Below are positions 11,319-24,200 of a stretch of DNA of 64,000 bases, piece by piece (position 1 is the stretch's first letter; every line of letters begins with the position of its first letter). Origin of the DNA: Lepas anatifera (Eukaryota > Arthropoda > Thecostraca > Lepadidae); the NCBI GenBank assembly GCA_034440635.1, contig JAOTON010001947.1:434001-498000 (forward strand), given 5' to 3'. A program made the translations under genes and the position numbers. The notes beneath the pieces are model-generated. The model was not told the DNA's origin, searched no databases, and worked only from the letters and a program-made list of their open reading frames with translations.

Positions 11319-11870
11319 GGTCACTAGGGGTCAAGACATGCCGTCATAGGGATAAGATGTAAATGAAGGTTTTCGGTCATTTCATCTGAACAAAGTACAG
11401 ATAAAGCAAAACAATTTACACCATTGGAATATTCACAGCAAGCCGAATCACATGATATATAATATGAACTCACTAGGTCAAGTCAGGTCAAAAAACCATT
11501 TGACCTGTTCTGAGGTCAGGTCAAGGTCTAACTAGGTCAAAATTTAAATCATTAGAACCGCAAAGACAAGTCCAATCTAATAAAGTTAAAAGATGCTTTA
11601 TCACCATCCATTACTAAGTTATTCAGTTAAAACCATTTTTCTCTTGTATTTCCGATGGAGAGGTCATGGCTCGTCACTGACCTTAGGGCATCGAAATAAA
11701 AAATACCGGAATATATTTTAATGAACTCAGTGGGCCCATTGTGTGATAGGAGTTTCAATCGGATGAGTTCAGCCTGTTTTGACTTATGCAAAAAAATTGA
11801 GGTCAGGTCACATGACCTGTACTGGTGGTCTGACCTGAGATGACTGACCTCTCAAAGTTTACTGGTCTGC
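11319..11870 (-). mobile_element. Family C fragment in inverted orientation
   Basis: The same element read backwards: CATTAGAACCGCAAAG, then the GAACTCAGTGGG-CCATTGTGTGATA block and the AGGTCAGGTCACATGACCTG cluster. It abuts the plus-strand fragment before it, making an imperfect head-to-head pair about 1 kb long. Confidence 0.6.
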
Positions 11871-11872
11871 GT

Positions 11873-12867
11873 CAATGTCCATTGGAGGTGAAGCGGTGCT
11901 AAAGTGCCCCTTGAGATTTAAAAAACCAAGATGGTTAGAAAACACCCATCTGCGGGTGAGTGGGGCCAATAGTGATCTACATTACAGTCAAGTTTTATTG
12001 ACCTAGTTCGATATCTTCAAGGTCAAACATGGTCGGAAAGGTCAAATCCGAGTCATGCTGGAGACCTATTGAGAAGTACCGTAATTATGTAGAACAAAGT
12101 CGGGAATACGATAAAAGTTGACTATGGTCATAGAAGCAAGGTCCCACTCAATGCTTTCTGAAAGTTTGGGGTCAAGGTCATTCAAGATCACTGACCTATG
12201 TCGTAACAATATGACACGTACCAATTCCCAATAATGTACAGTACCACTGTCACTTTAACGGTATTTGGGCGAGAAATGAGGGTATAACCTTAAAAATGGC
12301 TTTTGACCTTGACCTCTGGCAGTGACCTTGCCATTGAGAGGCCTTAGCTATGAAGTCATAAGATAACGTACATGATACTGAATAATGCCATCTGACCGGA
12401 ATACTGAAGACAATAACCTTCACCTTTGACCCTGACTTTAACTTTCATGTGGAAGTCACATTTTGACCTTAATGTGAGATGCATACGCGAATCCAGGATT
12501 GTCGATCGGGGGGCGCACCTTCGACCTTTCAGGGGGCGCCGTGACCATTTCAGGGGGCGCCGAGGGTCGATCGGGAGGGGCACGTGCCCCCTTTGCCCCC
12601 TGGATTCGCCTATGGTGAGATGACCGTGACATGCTATCCCGTTTATACCGCGCGACTGAGGTGATCTCAAAAAAGATCTGCCTTCAAAAGCCTCTAAGTA
12701 AAAAATAATTATTGGCTGATTTCCAGTTTTTTTCATTAATCGTGATGCCATTGAATTCTCTCAAATTTGACCGAGTAGGTACCCTTTTTCGGCTATGAGC
12801 GGTTCTCTGATCTCATTGATAAATAGGTGGGGAGGAACTCCGAGGCCCACTCTAGTGTGCGTGTCAA
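11873..12867. mobile_element. TTAA-type element, family D, copy 1, with a nested insertion
   Basis: Aligns by eye with the copy at 21,852-22,711: ATTGGAGGTG, AAAGTGCCCC, AAAACCAAGA-GTTAGAAAA, the CTGGAGNCCTATTGAGAA block and TCTCAAATTT-ACCGA-G near the right end. The right terminus CTAGTGTGCGTGTCAA is a decayed form of the family end. A 133-bp hAT-like element with its 8-bp duplication interrupts it at 12,474-12,622. Confidence 0.6.
12482..12614. mobile_element. hAT-like miniature element with perfect 8-bp target duplication
   Basis: Terminal inverted repeats CATACGCGAATCCAGG and CCTGGATTCGCCTATG bound a 133-bp GC-rich sequence. The 8-bp word GTGAGATG occurs immediately left (12,474-12,481) and right (12,615-12,622), a perfect target-site duplication. 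An 8-bp duplication is the established hallmark of the hAT superfamily. Related copies: 13,304-13,577 and 51,402 onward. Confidence 0.85.
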
Positions 12868-13303
12868 ATAACCGTGTAAAGTGCACTATTGTGTGACCTG
12901 TCATCATGAATGTATGCACATCTAGTGCGGGAGCCAGGGTGTTTTTTTAAGTTCTTTCTTTCCAGTATGGTCAATGGTTGAGATCCTGAACATGCCATGG
13001 ATGGAGACTGAAGGGGGGGTTAAGGGGTTAAGCACCAGCCTGTATTTTGGGTTTCCCATAGATTTTGTATATGGTTTGTATTGTCGTCTCAGTGCACTGG
13101 GACACTGCACTGCAGCGTTGACTCATCCGGGACCCCCTCCCCTCCCCCTATGGTCGAAAAGAGATTTCTAAGCCTTGGAACATGCCCATATGGACACCAC
13201 CACTTTTGGCTTTTAATCCGATCGTATCCTGGTTCATTGTTCGATTTTTATCACAAAACTACTCACGACGGATCCCGTTTAAGGACGATCCAATTGCCTT
13301 GGG

Positions 13304-13577
13304 CATTCGCGGATCCAGGTGGGGCAAAGGAGGGACACTTGCCCCCTCCATCATCACTAGGTGCCCCTGAAATGGCTACGGCGCCCCCTGAAAGGTTGAT
13401 GGCGCCCCTGAAATATGTCGCTTCTCATCCCCTCCCCCAGGATGCGAAAATCCCTGCCTATCGATACAATTTTGCGCCCTCATGATAGGTCTCGCCGGTC
13501 AGAAATGGCACACCCCGGTCCGGATGGCGCCCCCAGCCGAAGGTGCCCCCAGATTGACAATCCTGGATCCGCCTATG
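13304..13577. mobile_element. hAT-like miniature element, second copy
   Basis: Ends CATTCGCGGATCCAGG and CCTGGATCCGCCTATG match the 12,482 element. Flanking 8-mers GCCTTGGG (13,296-13,303) and GCCTTGGA (13,578-13,585) agree at 7 of 8 positions. The interior repeats GGCGCCCCCTGAAA-like words also seen in the 51,402 copy. Confidence 0.8.
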
Positions 13578-13585
13578 GCCTTGGA

Positions 13586-16400
13586 TCCAAGAGCGAATCC
13601 ACGGGGGCAGTCCGGCTAGGGGTATTCAAAGTGGTCAGATGTTTTTAATTTTGACCGATTTGGCAGATTCAATAAAAAGCACTGTTCTTTTACGATTCTG
13701 TCCTTGCCATCCTCACTGAAGTTTTGCCTAGATTTGTCTCTGCGTGACTCCGGTTCACCATCCATGTTGATGTATATGAACATTTCTATAAATTATGAAA
13801 CTATATATTGTCAATTTTTAAACTCTTTTTGTATAGAACATTCGTTGGGGACTATAGCCAGTCTGTGCTTCCTCGTAGTGTTTGTTTACTTGACTCTAAT
13901 TATACACGTACTTCTATTTAACGGTCCCAACTTTCTAAGCCTTCGGATGATGAAGTTCATTGAAGGCAAAACCCAACGCAGTAGCGATGATAGCAGACAA
14001 ACTAGAAACGATACAAAAATCACAGCGACTGTTGTGTGTTCTGAACAAGGCCCTAAAAGGTTCTTAGTAAGTGGGTGTGGTTGGAGTAAGTAGTAAGCCG
14101 TTGTGTGCTGTGCCGGTGATTCAGTTCCAAGGCCCTAAAAGGTTCAGTTCTACATTGAGGATCTATTGAGGCATAGGCCACAAAAGCAGGTTGGTACTTA
14201 TCTTGGGTTAGCTAAACCTGTAAGAACCGTGAAGCTAAACCAAGATAGCTGCATCGTACTGCTGACACTGTCAGTGCACAGGAAAGTCACATACTGATAC
14301 TGGCTCTGCATCGTACCTTCTTACAGTGTCAGTACTATGCAGATAGTGTCTTTGTAGCTTTGGGTTAGTACAGGAGGCATGAAAGATGATTGGGGCCACT
14401 ATTGCCGTGAATTGAGGCAAATGAGGGAGAGGTCTTAAAGGGCTTTGGTACCTATTTGTTTTGGGCCAGCCTGCAAAGTATGGCAGCAGGCTAGACAAGA
14501 CACACTGACCACACCATCTAGCAGAGGCGTGGATTTCCAAAAATCATTGAGGGTGCCCAAGTTTGAAAGAATAACAATAACCACAACCTTCATGCTAAAA
14601 ATAAAGATATCATGATATTATCGTTGTTTTGACCCTTACACAGGCCTGCTGAAACAAATAAAACCAGTTTAAAGTCCTGTAAATGACAAACAATAAACTT
14701 TAAAGGAATTTTTACACTTACTCAATGGTTCATTAGGGGTGTCCTGGCACCCATAAAGAGGTATAAATCTATACCCCTACCAACTAGAAGTTTGTGTGGC
14801 CAGTCAGTTAAGTTTTGCCCCAGTCTGCAATAAACCTGGGAGAAAAAAATGCACCCATCTCTACCTACACAGTGCAATGCTGCCTCTATCACCCCTTTCT
14901 GTGTCTTTGCAACCTCTCATCCATCCCCTCACCCTGAACGTCATTGCCTTACCACCACTTTGTAGTCACCCATTGAATTCATCCAAGCAACTACTGTAGT
15001 AAAATTAAATTATAAAATGTTTTTCATGTGTTTGGAGTTAATGTGTGCTAACCTTTATTTCCTTGTTTACTACAATGCCATAATAAATTTTCCTGAAGGT
15101 ATCTTGCCTATTGCCTAAGTGAATTGGTTTAACTATAAAGCAGCATGGAGCAGCACCCTTATATTATGATGCTGCACAATCTGGCTGGGCTGGGGGCACA
15201 GCAAGTTGAAGCCTCACTTTGGAATTGATGGCACTGAGAAGGAAATCTCAGCTTTCAGCAGAACATTATTACAAAAAGCTTTTGTTACTGCAATGCTTAT
15301 TTTCTTCTAAAGGCTAGCTGCAAGTAATGAAAAACAGTAAAACGGTTGTAGCCTTTATTGTGACTTATGAGCAACCACATACCTTAAATTTAACCATCAG
15401 TATGCAAAGTTTACTTTCAAGAACAAAGTTTTAGTCACATTTGGCACGCTTAGCCCAATCAGCTCAGTTGCTTTCATAGAAGTTGGATATTTTTGGCCAG
15501 TTTTTCCATCTTTCACCTCTCACTTGTGTTTTGAAGGACACTCACATTGACAAGGTCTAGTTGAAAATTCCATACTTTGCATGCTGGATTTTGGGGTAGT
15601 GGTTAGGGTACCTATAAGTTTGCCATTTTGGTTCTTAAATAATTCAATATTTTGATTTAGTCAGCATAGCTATAGTATTCCAATTCACGGTGGGTGATCT
15701 ACTGTCTGCACCAAATTGTGAGCTTCAACATGTAGATAAGCTCTGGAAATTGTGTGAGAAAGGGCTTGGTTCCTTTGAATAAGCTAGAATGCTGGATTTT
15801 TTTAAACAAACTACCTGTTATATTCCAACAGTTGTCTTTAAATGGGCTGAACATGCTGAATGTTCCCCAATAGACTTTCTTATATTTGGTTGAATTAGCT
15901 GCTCCCTGTCGCCATATTTTATCAATCAAGCCTATGAGATTTCACAGCAAGTTTAGGCCAAGCCATATGAGCACTCTCCTCCCATAGAGTTTAGAATTAC
16001 CTAGGTTCCATGGTAAAATTTTTATCCATATTGCACTGCCAATCCACTCCAAGTAAGGGCTATTTTCCCCAGCACTATAGCGCGACCTGTGCTAAAGTGC
16101 TGGTGAAATGGCACTTTAAGGAGTCAATATCTCCAGAAAATATTGATGCTGTATGTGTCCTAGCTTGCTAAAAATGTAGATATACTTCCAAAGTATCTCT
16201 TGAAATGGCAAGATTGCATTATGATTAGAGACATATTGGTTGCCTGCCTGCTCCATGCCTCCCTCTCCATTACAATGCTGGTGCTGCCATTTTTTGTTTC
16301 TTTTTTGCAGTTTGTGTTCATTGGCATGCACACTGTTTTGCATGTACAATAAATGTATCCCTCTATTTCAGGGGTAATCGGTTTTGTCTCTGAACTGGTT
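13586..16400. other. Gene-poor stretch, nothing confidently recognised
   Basis: AT-rich single-copy-looking sequence. A 129-codon frame at 13,704-14,093 has one hydrophobic stretch but AT-rich codons unlike the real genes and no family resemblance, so it is not called. I see no RNA gene or inverted-repeat element here. Confidence 0.4.
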
Positions 16401-16417
16401 CATTAGGCCCCACTGCC

Positions 16418-16420
16418 ATG
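16418..16420 (+). CDS. PSMA1: Candidate first coding exon end of PSMA1 (ATG immediately before a donor)
   Basis: The first mapped PSMA1 exon begins with the codon after the initiator Met, so the ATG must end an upstream exon. Here CACTGCCATG is followed directly by the strong donor GTAAGT, which fits exactly. A second site with the same arrangement lies at 18,490-18,492 (ATATG then GTGAGC). Neither is proved, and the intron would be 4.6 or 2.5 kb. Confidence 0.25.
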
Positions 16421-16719
16421 GTAAGTTCTGTATGCTATACAATTCTGCTTATAAACATGCTGTGTATAAATTCCTTCATAGTTCTATTGATTTTTTGGGA
16501 GGGAGGGTGGTGGTACTCTATATAGTATGTCTAATACTCGGGTATGCGGTAATGTGTATGTCTAAATGTGGTACTCTAATAGAAAATGTGATATAGTATG
16601 ATAATATGATTATGAGTAATCATTCCTTACTGATGGAGACCCAATGTATGTAATTTTTGTTAGAATGTGCTCCCATGTTTTTTGTATTTCCCAGGCACGT
16701 TTCCATCTCAACAAACAAA

Positions 16720-17125
16720 TTGTTGCGATGCCGGATCAAGTAACACCGGCTGCGGGCGGGCTAGGTCTGCGACATTGGCACGGCACGAGTCTGGGCGGGG
16801 ATTCGATTTCGTCCGGGGTTAGAATAACTCGGCACCACGGCCGGACCTGCCCCAGACCCCAGCTCACCCAAGACTGCTGGTTACAGACTGCTCTCTACCA
16901 CAATTCTTCTGTTCCATTAACCAACAGTTGCAACTCGGGAGATGGTAGATACCATTTATAACATGTCACTTTCCGGTCAATTTCGCACTTCCAATAAGCA
17001 CTGGTTCCGCCGGGCGGCCAAATGCCGGATTGCGGTGCTTGGCCCGGCGTCGTCCGGGAAGCCGGCTCCCAGTCTGCCCACCCGTGGAACGGATTTAAAA
17101 CGCCGTAGGGTTGAAGACGGCTAGG
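16720..17125. promoter_or_regulatory. CpG-rich island, possible promoter or exon
   Basis: A clear local rise in G+C and CpG within AT-rich surroundings, containing CACTTTCCGG and repeated GCCGG words. Composition resembles the exons of the conserved genes. It could be a promoter or 5' untranslated region on either strand; its frames are not recognisable proteins. Confidence 0.25.
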
Positions 17126-18860
17126 CGCGGTACCCAGTCTGCCCAGTCCGCCTGCAGCCTTCTCTTAGCCCCCCCCAATTATTGGGATCCCAGTATAAGA
17201 TGGCTAAAGTAAAAGCAATAAGACACTGTCGGTGTGGGATGGATATTGGTCTCGTTCTGGACACCGCCGCATACAAACCGACGCACAGTAGGCGTTTTAC
17301 AGTTCTAGCGCGACAAAAAATCAAAATCGAATTTTGTCCCTAGAACGTATAGCTTATGTCATTCAACTACAAATTCTCCCGGGCTTTTGAATGCAAACAT
17401 ATTTCGAGGCTCTGAGAGGAATTTCATCGTAAAAAATGGCCATAAGGGCAAGTTTGTGTGTTGTCAATCTCACAGGCACAAATGTAGCGTTTGTGCCATG
17501 TAAGTTGCATCTTAAGGCATTTTATTTGTAAGGCACTTTAAAGCAACCATATGTTGATAAGTAAATGCGTCATTCTTATGTGATGGATAGGTATCAATCA
17601 TAACCGCATTTCTCCAGTATGCTACATGTGAAAAGGCAAACGTGGTCCCTCCTGTTTTGAAAATCGTACAGTTTTTAGATCTTTCATGACCATCAACCAT
17701 TTTTGGTCAGCATTATCCTCTGCACTGGAGAAGGGAGCTTTGAAGTTTTTCGGTCTTTTTTTCAAGATGACCGGAAAACCGTACGGAACTGACAACTCAC
17801 TACATGCTGGTATTGTTGAGAATAGATAAAGGCGTCGATTGACTAAAAACATTGAAATCCAGAAACTTTTGTTTCACGATGAGGTTTTTCAAGTCAAGTC
17901 TGTATTTTGGGATCGCAACTATCGAGCTTTTGCACCACTTTACCTGCATCGTAGAGAAAATAAAGCGGTATTTATTATTAGAGCTATTGGAGGCGTTAGA
18001 GCTATACCGGTACTTTGACGTTCATTGAACATACTTTTTTATCATATCCCGCCATCCAATGTGATGCCACAGTTAATTTGTGTTATGCCATTATAGGCAA
18101 GGGTATGTTACAACGTTAAAGTTACGGCTGCCCAATTTTTAGTTCACGTTTTAAGGTCATTTGTTAATGCATAGATAACATTATAGACAGGACTAGCCAA
18201 AAGTGGTATGCCATGCTCCATGACCTGCTTGATGTCTTAAAAAAGGCTAAGGTGGCTTGCCTAAGCCTCAGCGTCGTTACAGAGGGATCGACGTTGTCAT
18301 CCATAGTGTGACGTTGGCCTGCCTGAGCATAAATATTGAGAAGCCGGAGCCGCACGGTTGCCTCATTAACCCAGTCGTGGATGTTGCTTGTACGTTCGTG
18401 ACAGCCAGTGGCAAAATGTACGATGAAACAAAAAGCATGACAAACATGATGTTTTGAATCCAATCAGCTGCGCGGCAGGAAAATAGGATATGGTGAGCAT
18501 GCAGCCAGTCTCTTGCGGCTCTCCGGCCTTCAAAAGACTACCAGAGGTAGCAGATGGCGAGCGTTTCAATGACTAAAGGACTCAACCACTGGCGGTTCAG
18601 CTCGACAACCAAATACGTGGGTAGGAAAGATACAGTCCCCCTCCAACAGCAAGCGCACACCACGGGATGTGACGTCACACCTCGTAGCATATAACATAGG
18701 AAAATTAAATGATTTAATATCCAAATTTTTTGCAAAAAGACGTCCAGAACCCAAAGTAAAATGCTTATCCATTGCATTTGGGATAAACTTGATTCCCGTG
18801 TATTCTCACAAATTCGTAAGCGGGAAGTGCCATTAGCAGTAGTTTAACACACGGCCCAAT
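17126..18860. other. No gene recognised
   Basis: Presumed upstream or first-intron sequence of PSMA1. Apart from the alternative ATG-donor site at 18,490, with a CCAATCAG word about 30 bp before it, I find nothing to annotate. Confidence 0.4.
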
Positions 18861-18866
18861 GGTAAA

Positions 18867-18913
18867 GGAATTCCTCCACGCCCGTGTGACATCACTCGGG
18901 CGTGGAGGAATCC
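18867..18913. repeat. Near-perfect short hairpin
   Basis: Arms of about 17 bp (GGAATTCCTCCACGCCCG and its inverse CGGGCGTGGAGGAATCC) are separated by about 12 bases (TGTGACATCACT), itself nearly palindromic around GTGACATCAC. Confidence 0.7.
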
Positions 18914-20860
18914 CTCTTGAACGTACCTTTAAGTAAAGGTATCTTGGGAAAGATATACGTACCTTACAAAGCTGCATAGCAACAAGTGGCCTCTTAATTC
19001 TCCTTTAACGGCCTTGGACCCCACCATTCAGATGTATCATGTGGAAGCTATGGTGAAAAAACTGTAGCTGCATTGATCCTGCGATTAGAAAATCCCGGTA
19101 AAATTATGTCTCGGTCCTGAATGTGGTAGAATAGAAGCACTGCACTGAGAGCCAAGCGAATGGTTATGTGATGCGTGAATTGTTCCGCCATCTCATATTT
19201 TCAGTTCATTAGCTAAAAGAACCTCATCATCGTTTACATCCAACCGACGATATTGATGCTGACAGCAGCAAAACCACCACAATATTGTTTTCTTTGCATT
19301 TGAGATACCCATACAAAGTAGCGCATTGTCTTCTTTCGCGTGTGTGTAAACAAAATGGTCTATAAGATATAATGGTATATAATAAAGAAGAAACCAAAGA
19401 CGGTTCTCGCCATACGTCAGAGTCAGGTATACGGGTTGGTTGGTCTGTCACAACCAAAGAGAAATAAAAAATGGTACACATTTTCCTACAAAATAGAAAT
19501 GGGGCCAAATAGCACATGTTATCTTAGCTGCAAAACATGGGAACTGGTTCAGATGATATTCAACATTCATCGATAAGCACGAGTCACGCACCAGATAGAA
19601 GTTCGGACACACACGGATATTAATCTGGAATAAATGTTTGAAGCTTTGAATTCCTAGCTGTAAAAGTTTTTTGGCATATGCCGCGTCGTTTTCAAAGTAC
19701 GGTGGCGTAAACTTGGCTGCGATAATGATCTATCGTAAAAACCATTCAACCTGTTAAGGAGAACCTGCAGCTATGTGTCAAATCCAGGTCTACTGTTATC
19801 TATGGTTAAGGCGAAACCCTCAATTCCAGCTAAAACCATATAGAGGCTTCTAAGATATTCTCATAAAGTACACGGTGAGGATACAGTATTTATCGGAGTC
19901 TTAGGTTAATAATCTCGAGTATCTTGCTCCAAAATTTCTGAGAGCACAGCAATAAACATTTTCTCCACGGTTCCAAGCTGTCGAGGCTGCATTCGTAAAC
20001 TTTTGTTATATCATCGCGGGAGATGTTTATAGATGCATGGTAATTGCAATGTCTATACAACACGGATAATCTGTAGATTGCGCTAAAAACATTGATTTAG
20101 GTGAATGAATAATATTTCCTTGTCGCAAGACAATGAGCTCCTTCTTGAGCAAATACGCTTTCATCGAAATATTCTTTCAGTGGAAGTTGATCCATTGACA
20201 CATGTATTGAGCACTGCTGAAATAAAGCCGGTCTTCTTCAATTCGTGGGAATGCAGCTCGGCAGGTAATACCGGTACCGTTCTTTCACGATTAGATCTGC
20301 ACCGTACAATGTGAAGGTGGCCACACATCTGATATTGACATCCTGCAGTGCAAACAATGAGGAAACGCTTTAGCTGCTGAGTGGAGACTGCTACTTCCGC
20401 TTAGGATTGTATCCTCCATTGATGCTGTGCAATTGCTCTGCCACCTAATGAATCAGGGTACAGGTGAAAATTTTCGTTGAGCTCCAAAAGTAGATATTCA
20501 ACAGGAATTTCCAGTCATTTTCTACTTTCCTCGCTTTACTCAGAAAGGAATATATAAACAGAAGTTTTAAGTGAGACCGCCATAACTATCGACCAATGAT
20601 GAGCCATCTCGCGCATAACGTAGCAAACAGTGGCGGATACAAGTGGGGCTAGGGGCTCACCCCCCCCTTCCGAAATGTCTGAGTGCCTATGGTTAATGCA
20701 AAGGCGGATCCGAGGCAATCGTAGGCGAGGCTCGAGCACTTTAACCCCCCCCACCATTAATTCCTGGGTTCACCGCTGGTATCAAAAATAATTTCCAAAA
20801 AAAATTGGAAGCTTTGGATTCCTCACCAGAGAATAAGAAGTGGCAATTTCTCGTTCTATG
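18914..20860. other. No gene recognised
   Basis: Presumed intron 1 of PSMA1 or its upstream region. A fragment at about 20,632-20,715 (GTGGCGGATACAAG ... GGCGGATCCGAGG) recalls the ends of the hAT-like elements at 12,482 and 13,304 but has no clear boundaries. Confidence 0.4.
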
Positions 20861-20972
20861 GTATCACAGAGCCAGTACTTCCACCCTGATCAGCAGAGGA
20901 GTATTTTCGCGCCAGAACCGCTGACCGCCCACTGCGCGACGTCTCGCTGACCCTTGCTGTGTGTGCCGGCAG

Positions 20973-21223
20973 TTCCGTAACCAGTACGACAATGACGTCA
21001 CCGTGTGGAGTCCGCAAGGCCGGCTGCACCAGGTGGAGTACGCTATGGAGGCGGTGAAGCAGGGCGCCGCCACCGTCGGCCTCAAGAGTCGCACCCACGC
21101 CGTGCTGGTGGCGCTGAAGAGGGCCGCCTCCGAGCTCTCTGCCCACCAGAAGAAGATCATGCCAATCGACGCCCACGTGGGCGTCTCTATCGCCGGCCTC
21201 ACTGCCGACGCTCGCATCCTCAG
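20973..21223 (+). CDS. PSMA1: PSMA1 exon with alpha-subunit signature
   Basis: Acceptor GTGTGTGCCGGCAG, then TTC of FRNQYDND. Donor CTCAG then GTAGGAG. The exon leaves two bases of a Ser codon, completed by the next exon. It covers the N-terminal alpha signature through TADARIL. Confidence 0.93.
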
Positions 21224-24200
21224 GTAGGAGTGGTGCCTGTGCACCAGCTCTCATTACGCATGCGAGATGGTCATATGAGCTTATATTGTTTTATTGTAGA
21301 ACTTGATTGCAGACTGTTTACATCGGAATTACTAAGTTTACTGCTTTGCGGGGAAAAACGGGGTGCCTCCAATACATTCGCTGTGGGAGGTACCCCTTTT
21401 CTGCTTTGTACCGCGGCTTTTGAGTAAATTATGTTGCAACCACAGGTGAACCCAGGCCTATGGCTGCAACAGGTTTTGAAAAGCGTAGTGAGTGTTGACG
21501 TGGCTTGTGGGGCTGCGGAAAGGCATTCGCGGGTATATATTTTTATAATGCCATAGATATCGGCAGCGTCTCATTAGACACGTGGGTATCCAGTTCGATT
21601 TGAAAAGCCACATGTTAAGGTAAAGCCCAATGAAAAAATACGAATCCAAACTTCTCCATTTTATTCTATAGTGAGATCGTGCAAAATAGTAGGAAGTCGA
21701 TGCCATTGGTCTACAATTGTGTCTGGGAACCTCATTTGTTTGCAGGCTATTTCCAGCGTAAAATTGCATGATAAGTACGTATTAAAGGATTTTTATTGCA
21801 CCGTTTAGATGTTACTGTTGGTGTGCTGTATGGTCCTAAAATGTATTGGCATTAACACGCGCAGTGGAGAGGGGTCTGGCGTCAACGCGCATTGGAGGTG
21901 TCCTAAAGTGCCCCCCCCCGAGATTTCAAAAACCAAGAGAGTTAGAAAAGCGCCCATTTGAGGCGTGTACGGGTTTCATTTTCAAAGTTTCTTTAACTTA
22001 GGTCAATATATTCAAGGTCATACGAGGTCGTAATTGTCAAACCTGGGTCGTGCTGGAGCCCTATTGAGAAACGCCATGATTTTGCGGAAAAAATATCAGG
22101 AATACACTGAAAGTAAACTCAAGTTCATAGGGGGAAGGTCCCACACAATGTTCTCTGAAATTTTTAGTTCAATGTCATTCAAAATCACTGACCTATGACG
22201 TAACAGTATGAAATATTCCCAATAATGTTCAATATAACTAGCATTATAACAACCTTTGTACGGGAAATGAAGGTTTGGCCTTAAAAAAGATATTTTACCT
22301 TGACCTGAGACCTTGAAATTGACATTGAGTAGCCTTACTTAACGAAAGAGGCATAGCATAAATACGCCATACTGAATAATGCACTCTGACCGGAACACGG
22401 GTCAAGGACCGCTTGTCCTGTGACCTTTATCTTGACATATAATCCCGATTAAATGACGATATAACGTCACCGTTCGGTCTACAGTGTAGGCGAACTGGTG
22501 CGACTGTGCGATTGCGACGGTGTTAAAATATAGCTGTGACTTTGCAAGCTTATAAGTAAAAAAGTATTGACCGATTTTCCATTTTCACCAATCGACGTAC
22601 TTGTGAATTTTCTCAAATTTAGCCAAGCGACGTTTTCCGGCGAACGGTTCTCGGAATACCTCGGAGAAATAGTTGTGGGTATTTTAGGATCCCCTCCACT
22701 GCGCATGTTGAGGTTAGATATTACCCCTTTAGTTCAAAGATTATTTTCAGGGTGATTCTGTAAATGACAGCGGTCCATGTATAATTTTTCAGTGAAATTC
22801 ATAAAATAATGTTAAAGGGAATAGACCACTTGTAGAAATTATAAAAGAAACAGTCTATGTACACAATAGGTCCGAAAATCAGGAAACTATATTTTATTTC
22901 CACCTCAAATCGCTCAAAAGAAAGATATCGCATATTGTCTTACTACACTAGGTTGAGTCAAGCATCGCGTGTATTCACGAATCTGGCAGTTTGCGAAGTG
23001 TCAGGCTGCGTGGCCATGCCATTTTTTTACATTTATCACGTGACATGCTTTGCCAAATGGAAAGGGATTCTTTCATGGTTTGAAATAAAGCAGTTCTCGA
23101 CACGCTCTACAAAACTTCCTTCTCAGTTCAAAGCCCATTGTAAAAGTGGGACACTCCCTTTAAAGCTGGCTTTGTAAGGGGCTGCGCACATGGAACGTCA
23201 GCAAAATTTGGGGATGCGCGGACCCTCTCCCCCTTGCCAGGGGTCGTCAGTTTATGACTGCAGAACCTACCCCCTTCGTCAGTTAACGTCAGTGATTTTC
23301 ATCCTCCCCCATGTCGTCAACAAACCTCTCCGCCTCAAAAACAACGGTGGAAGACCCGGAAGGTGCAGTAAGCCAAAAGTACAAAAGGTAAAACAAGTTC
23401 GTGAAATTATCTATTTCACATTTCCGCAGTTCTTTGTTCCCTCATACATTCAGGCACGGATCCAGGGGGCAGAGAAAAAGGCATTTGTCCCCAAACCCCT
23501 CAGATTTTTGTTTTTCTTCGAAACCTATGTTTTCGCAATTTTTGGCCCCGTTGCTCCGTTTGGTATGGATTAAATGGAGTATGTTTTCTACAAACTGACC
23601 AGTTGGAAGGATGTACTCATATCTCTGGGCCAAAGGCAGGCCTCTACAGTTATCGCTCTTTGTCCTCTCACTCCAGAAATACTGCTAATTGTCCGCTTTA
23701 TTCTGTACTGGAAACTTGCTTTACTTCACCCTCTTGCTTTGCATATCATCTTCCATCCTATAGCATGTAATGCTATCTAGTGACAAAATTGACATGTCAG
23801 GTAAAAATTGAGCCGTTCAAGGTAGAACGATATGTTTTGATGGTGTCCACTGATGTTCCTCCCCCCGCGAAAGTCAGAAAATGCCAGACCCTCTCCCCCT
23901 TCGGCCGTTGAGGTCATTTGTGAACAGCCCCCAAAATAGATACAATCGCATCATAAGTTTTTTTACACTTAAATAAGGGTTGGACAATCGCATCATAAGT
24001 TTTTTTACACTTAAATAGGGGTTGGATCCCGTGCGGGCCCAATGTTTGGACTCGTTCCTCGTTCCCCGTGTTTATATTGGAATCAAGTCAACTGGGCCAA
24101 AAAGTCTCACCCGTAGGTCATCGCGGCAAATTTTCCAGTTTTCCGGTGTACGTACTGGTTTTCGATAGTTGTGCTCGTTTATTTCTCCCTATTTTCACCA

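Noticed and set aside
13704..14093. 129-codon plus-strand ORF with one hydrophobic segment
   Set aside because: AT-rich codon use unlike the conserved genes and no family resemblance.
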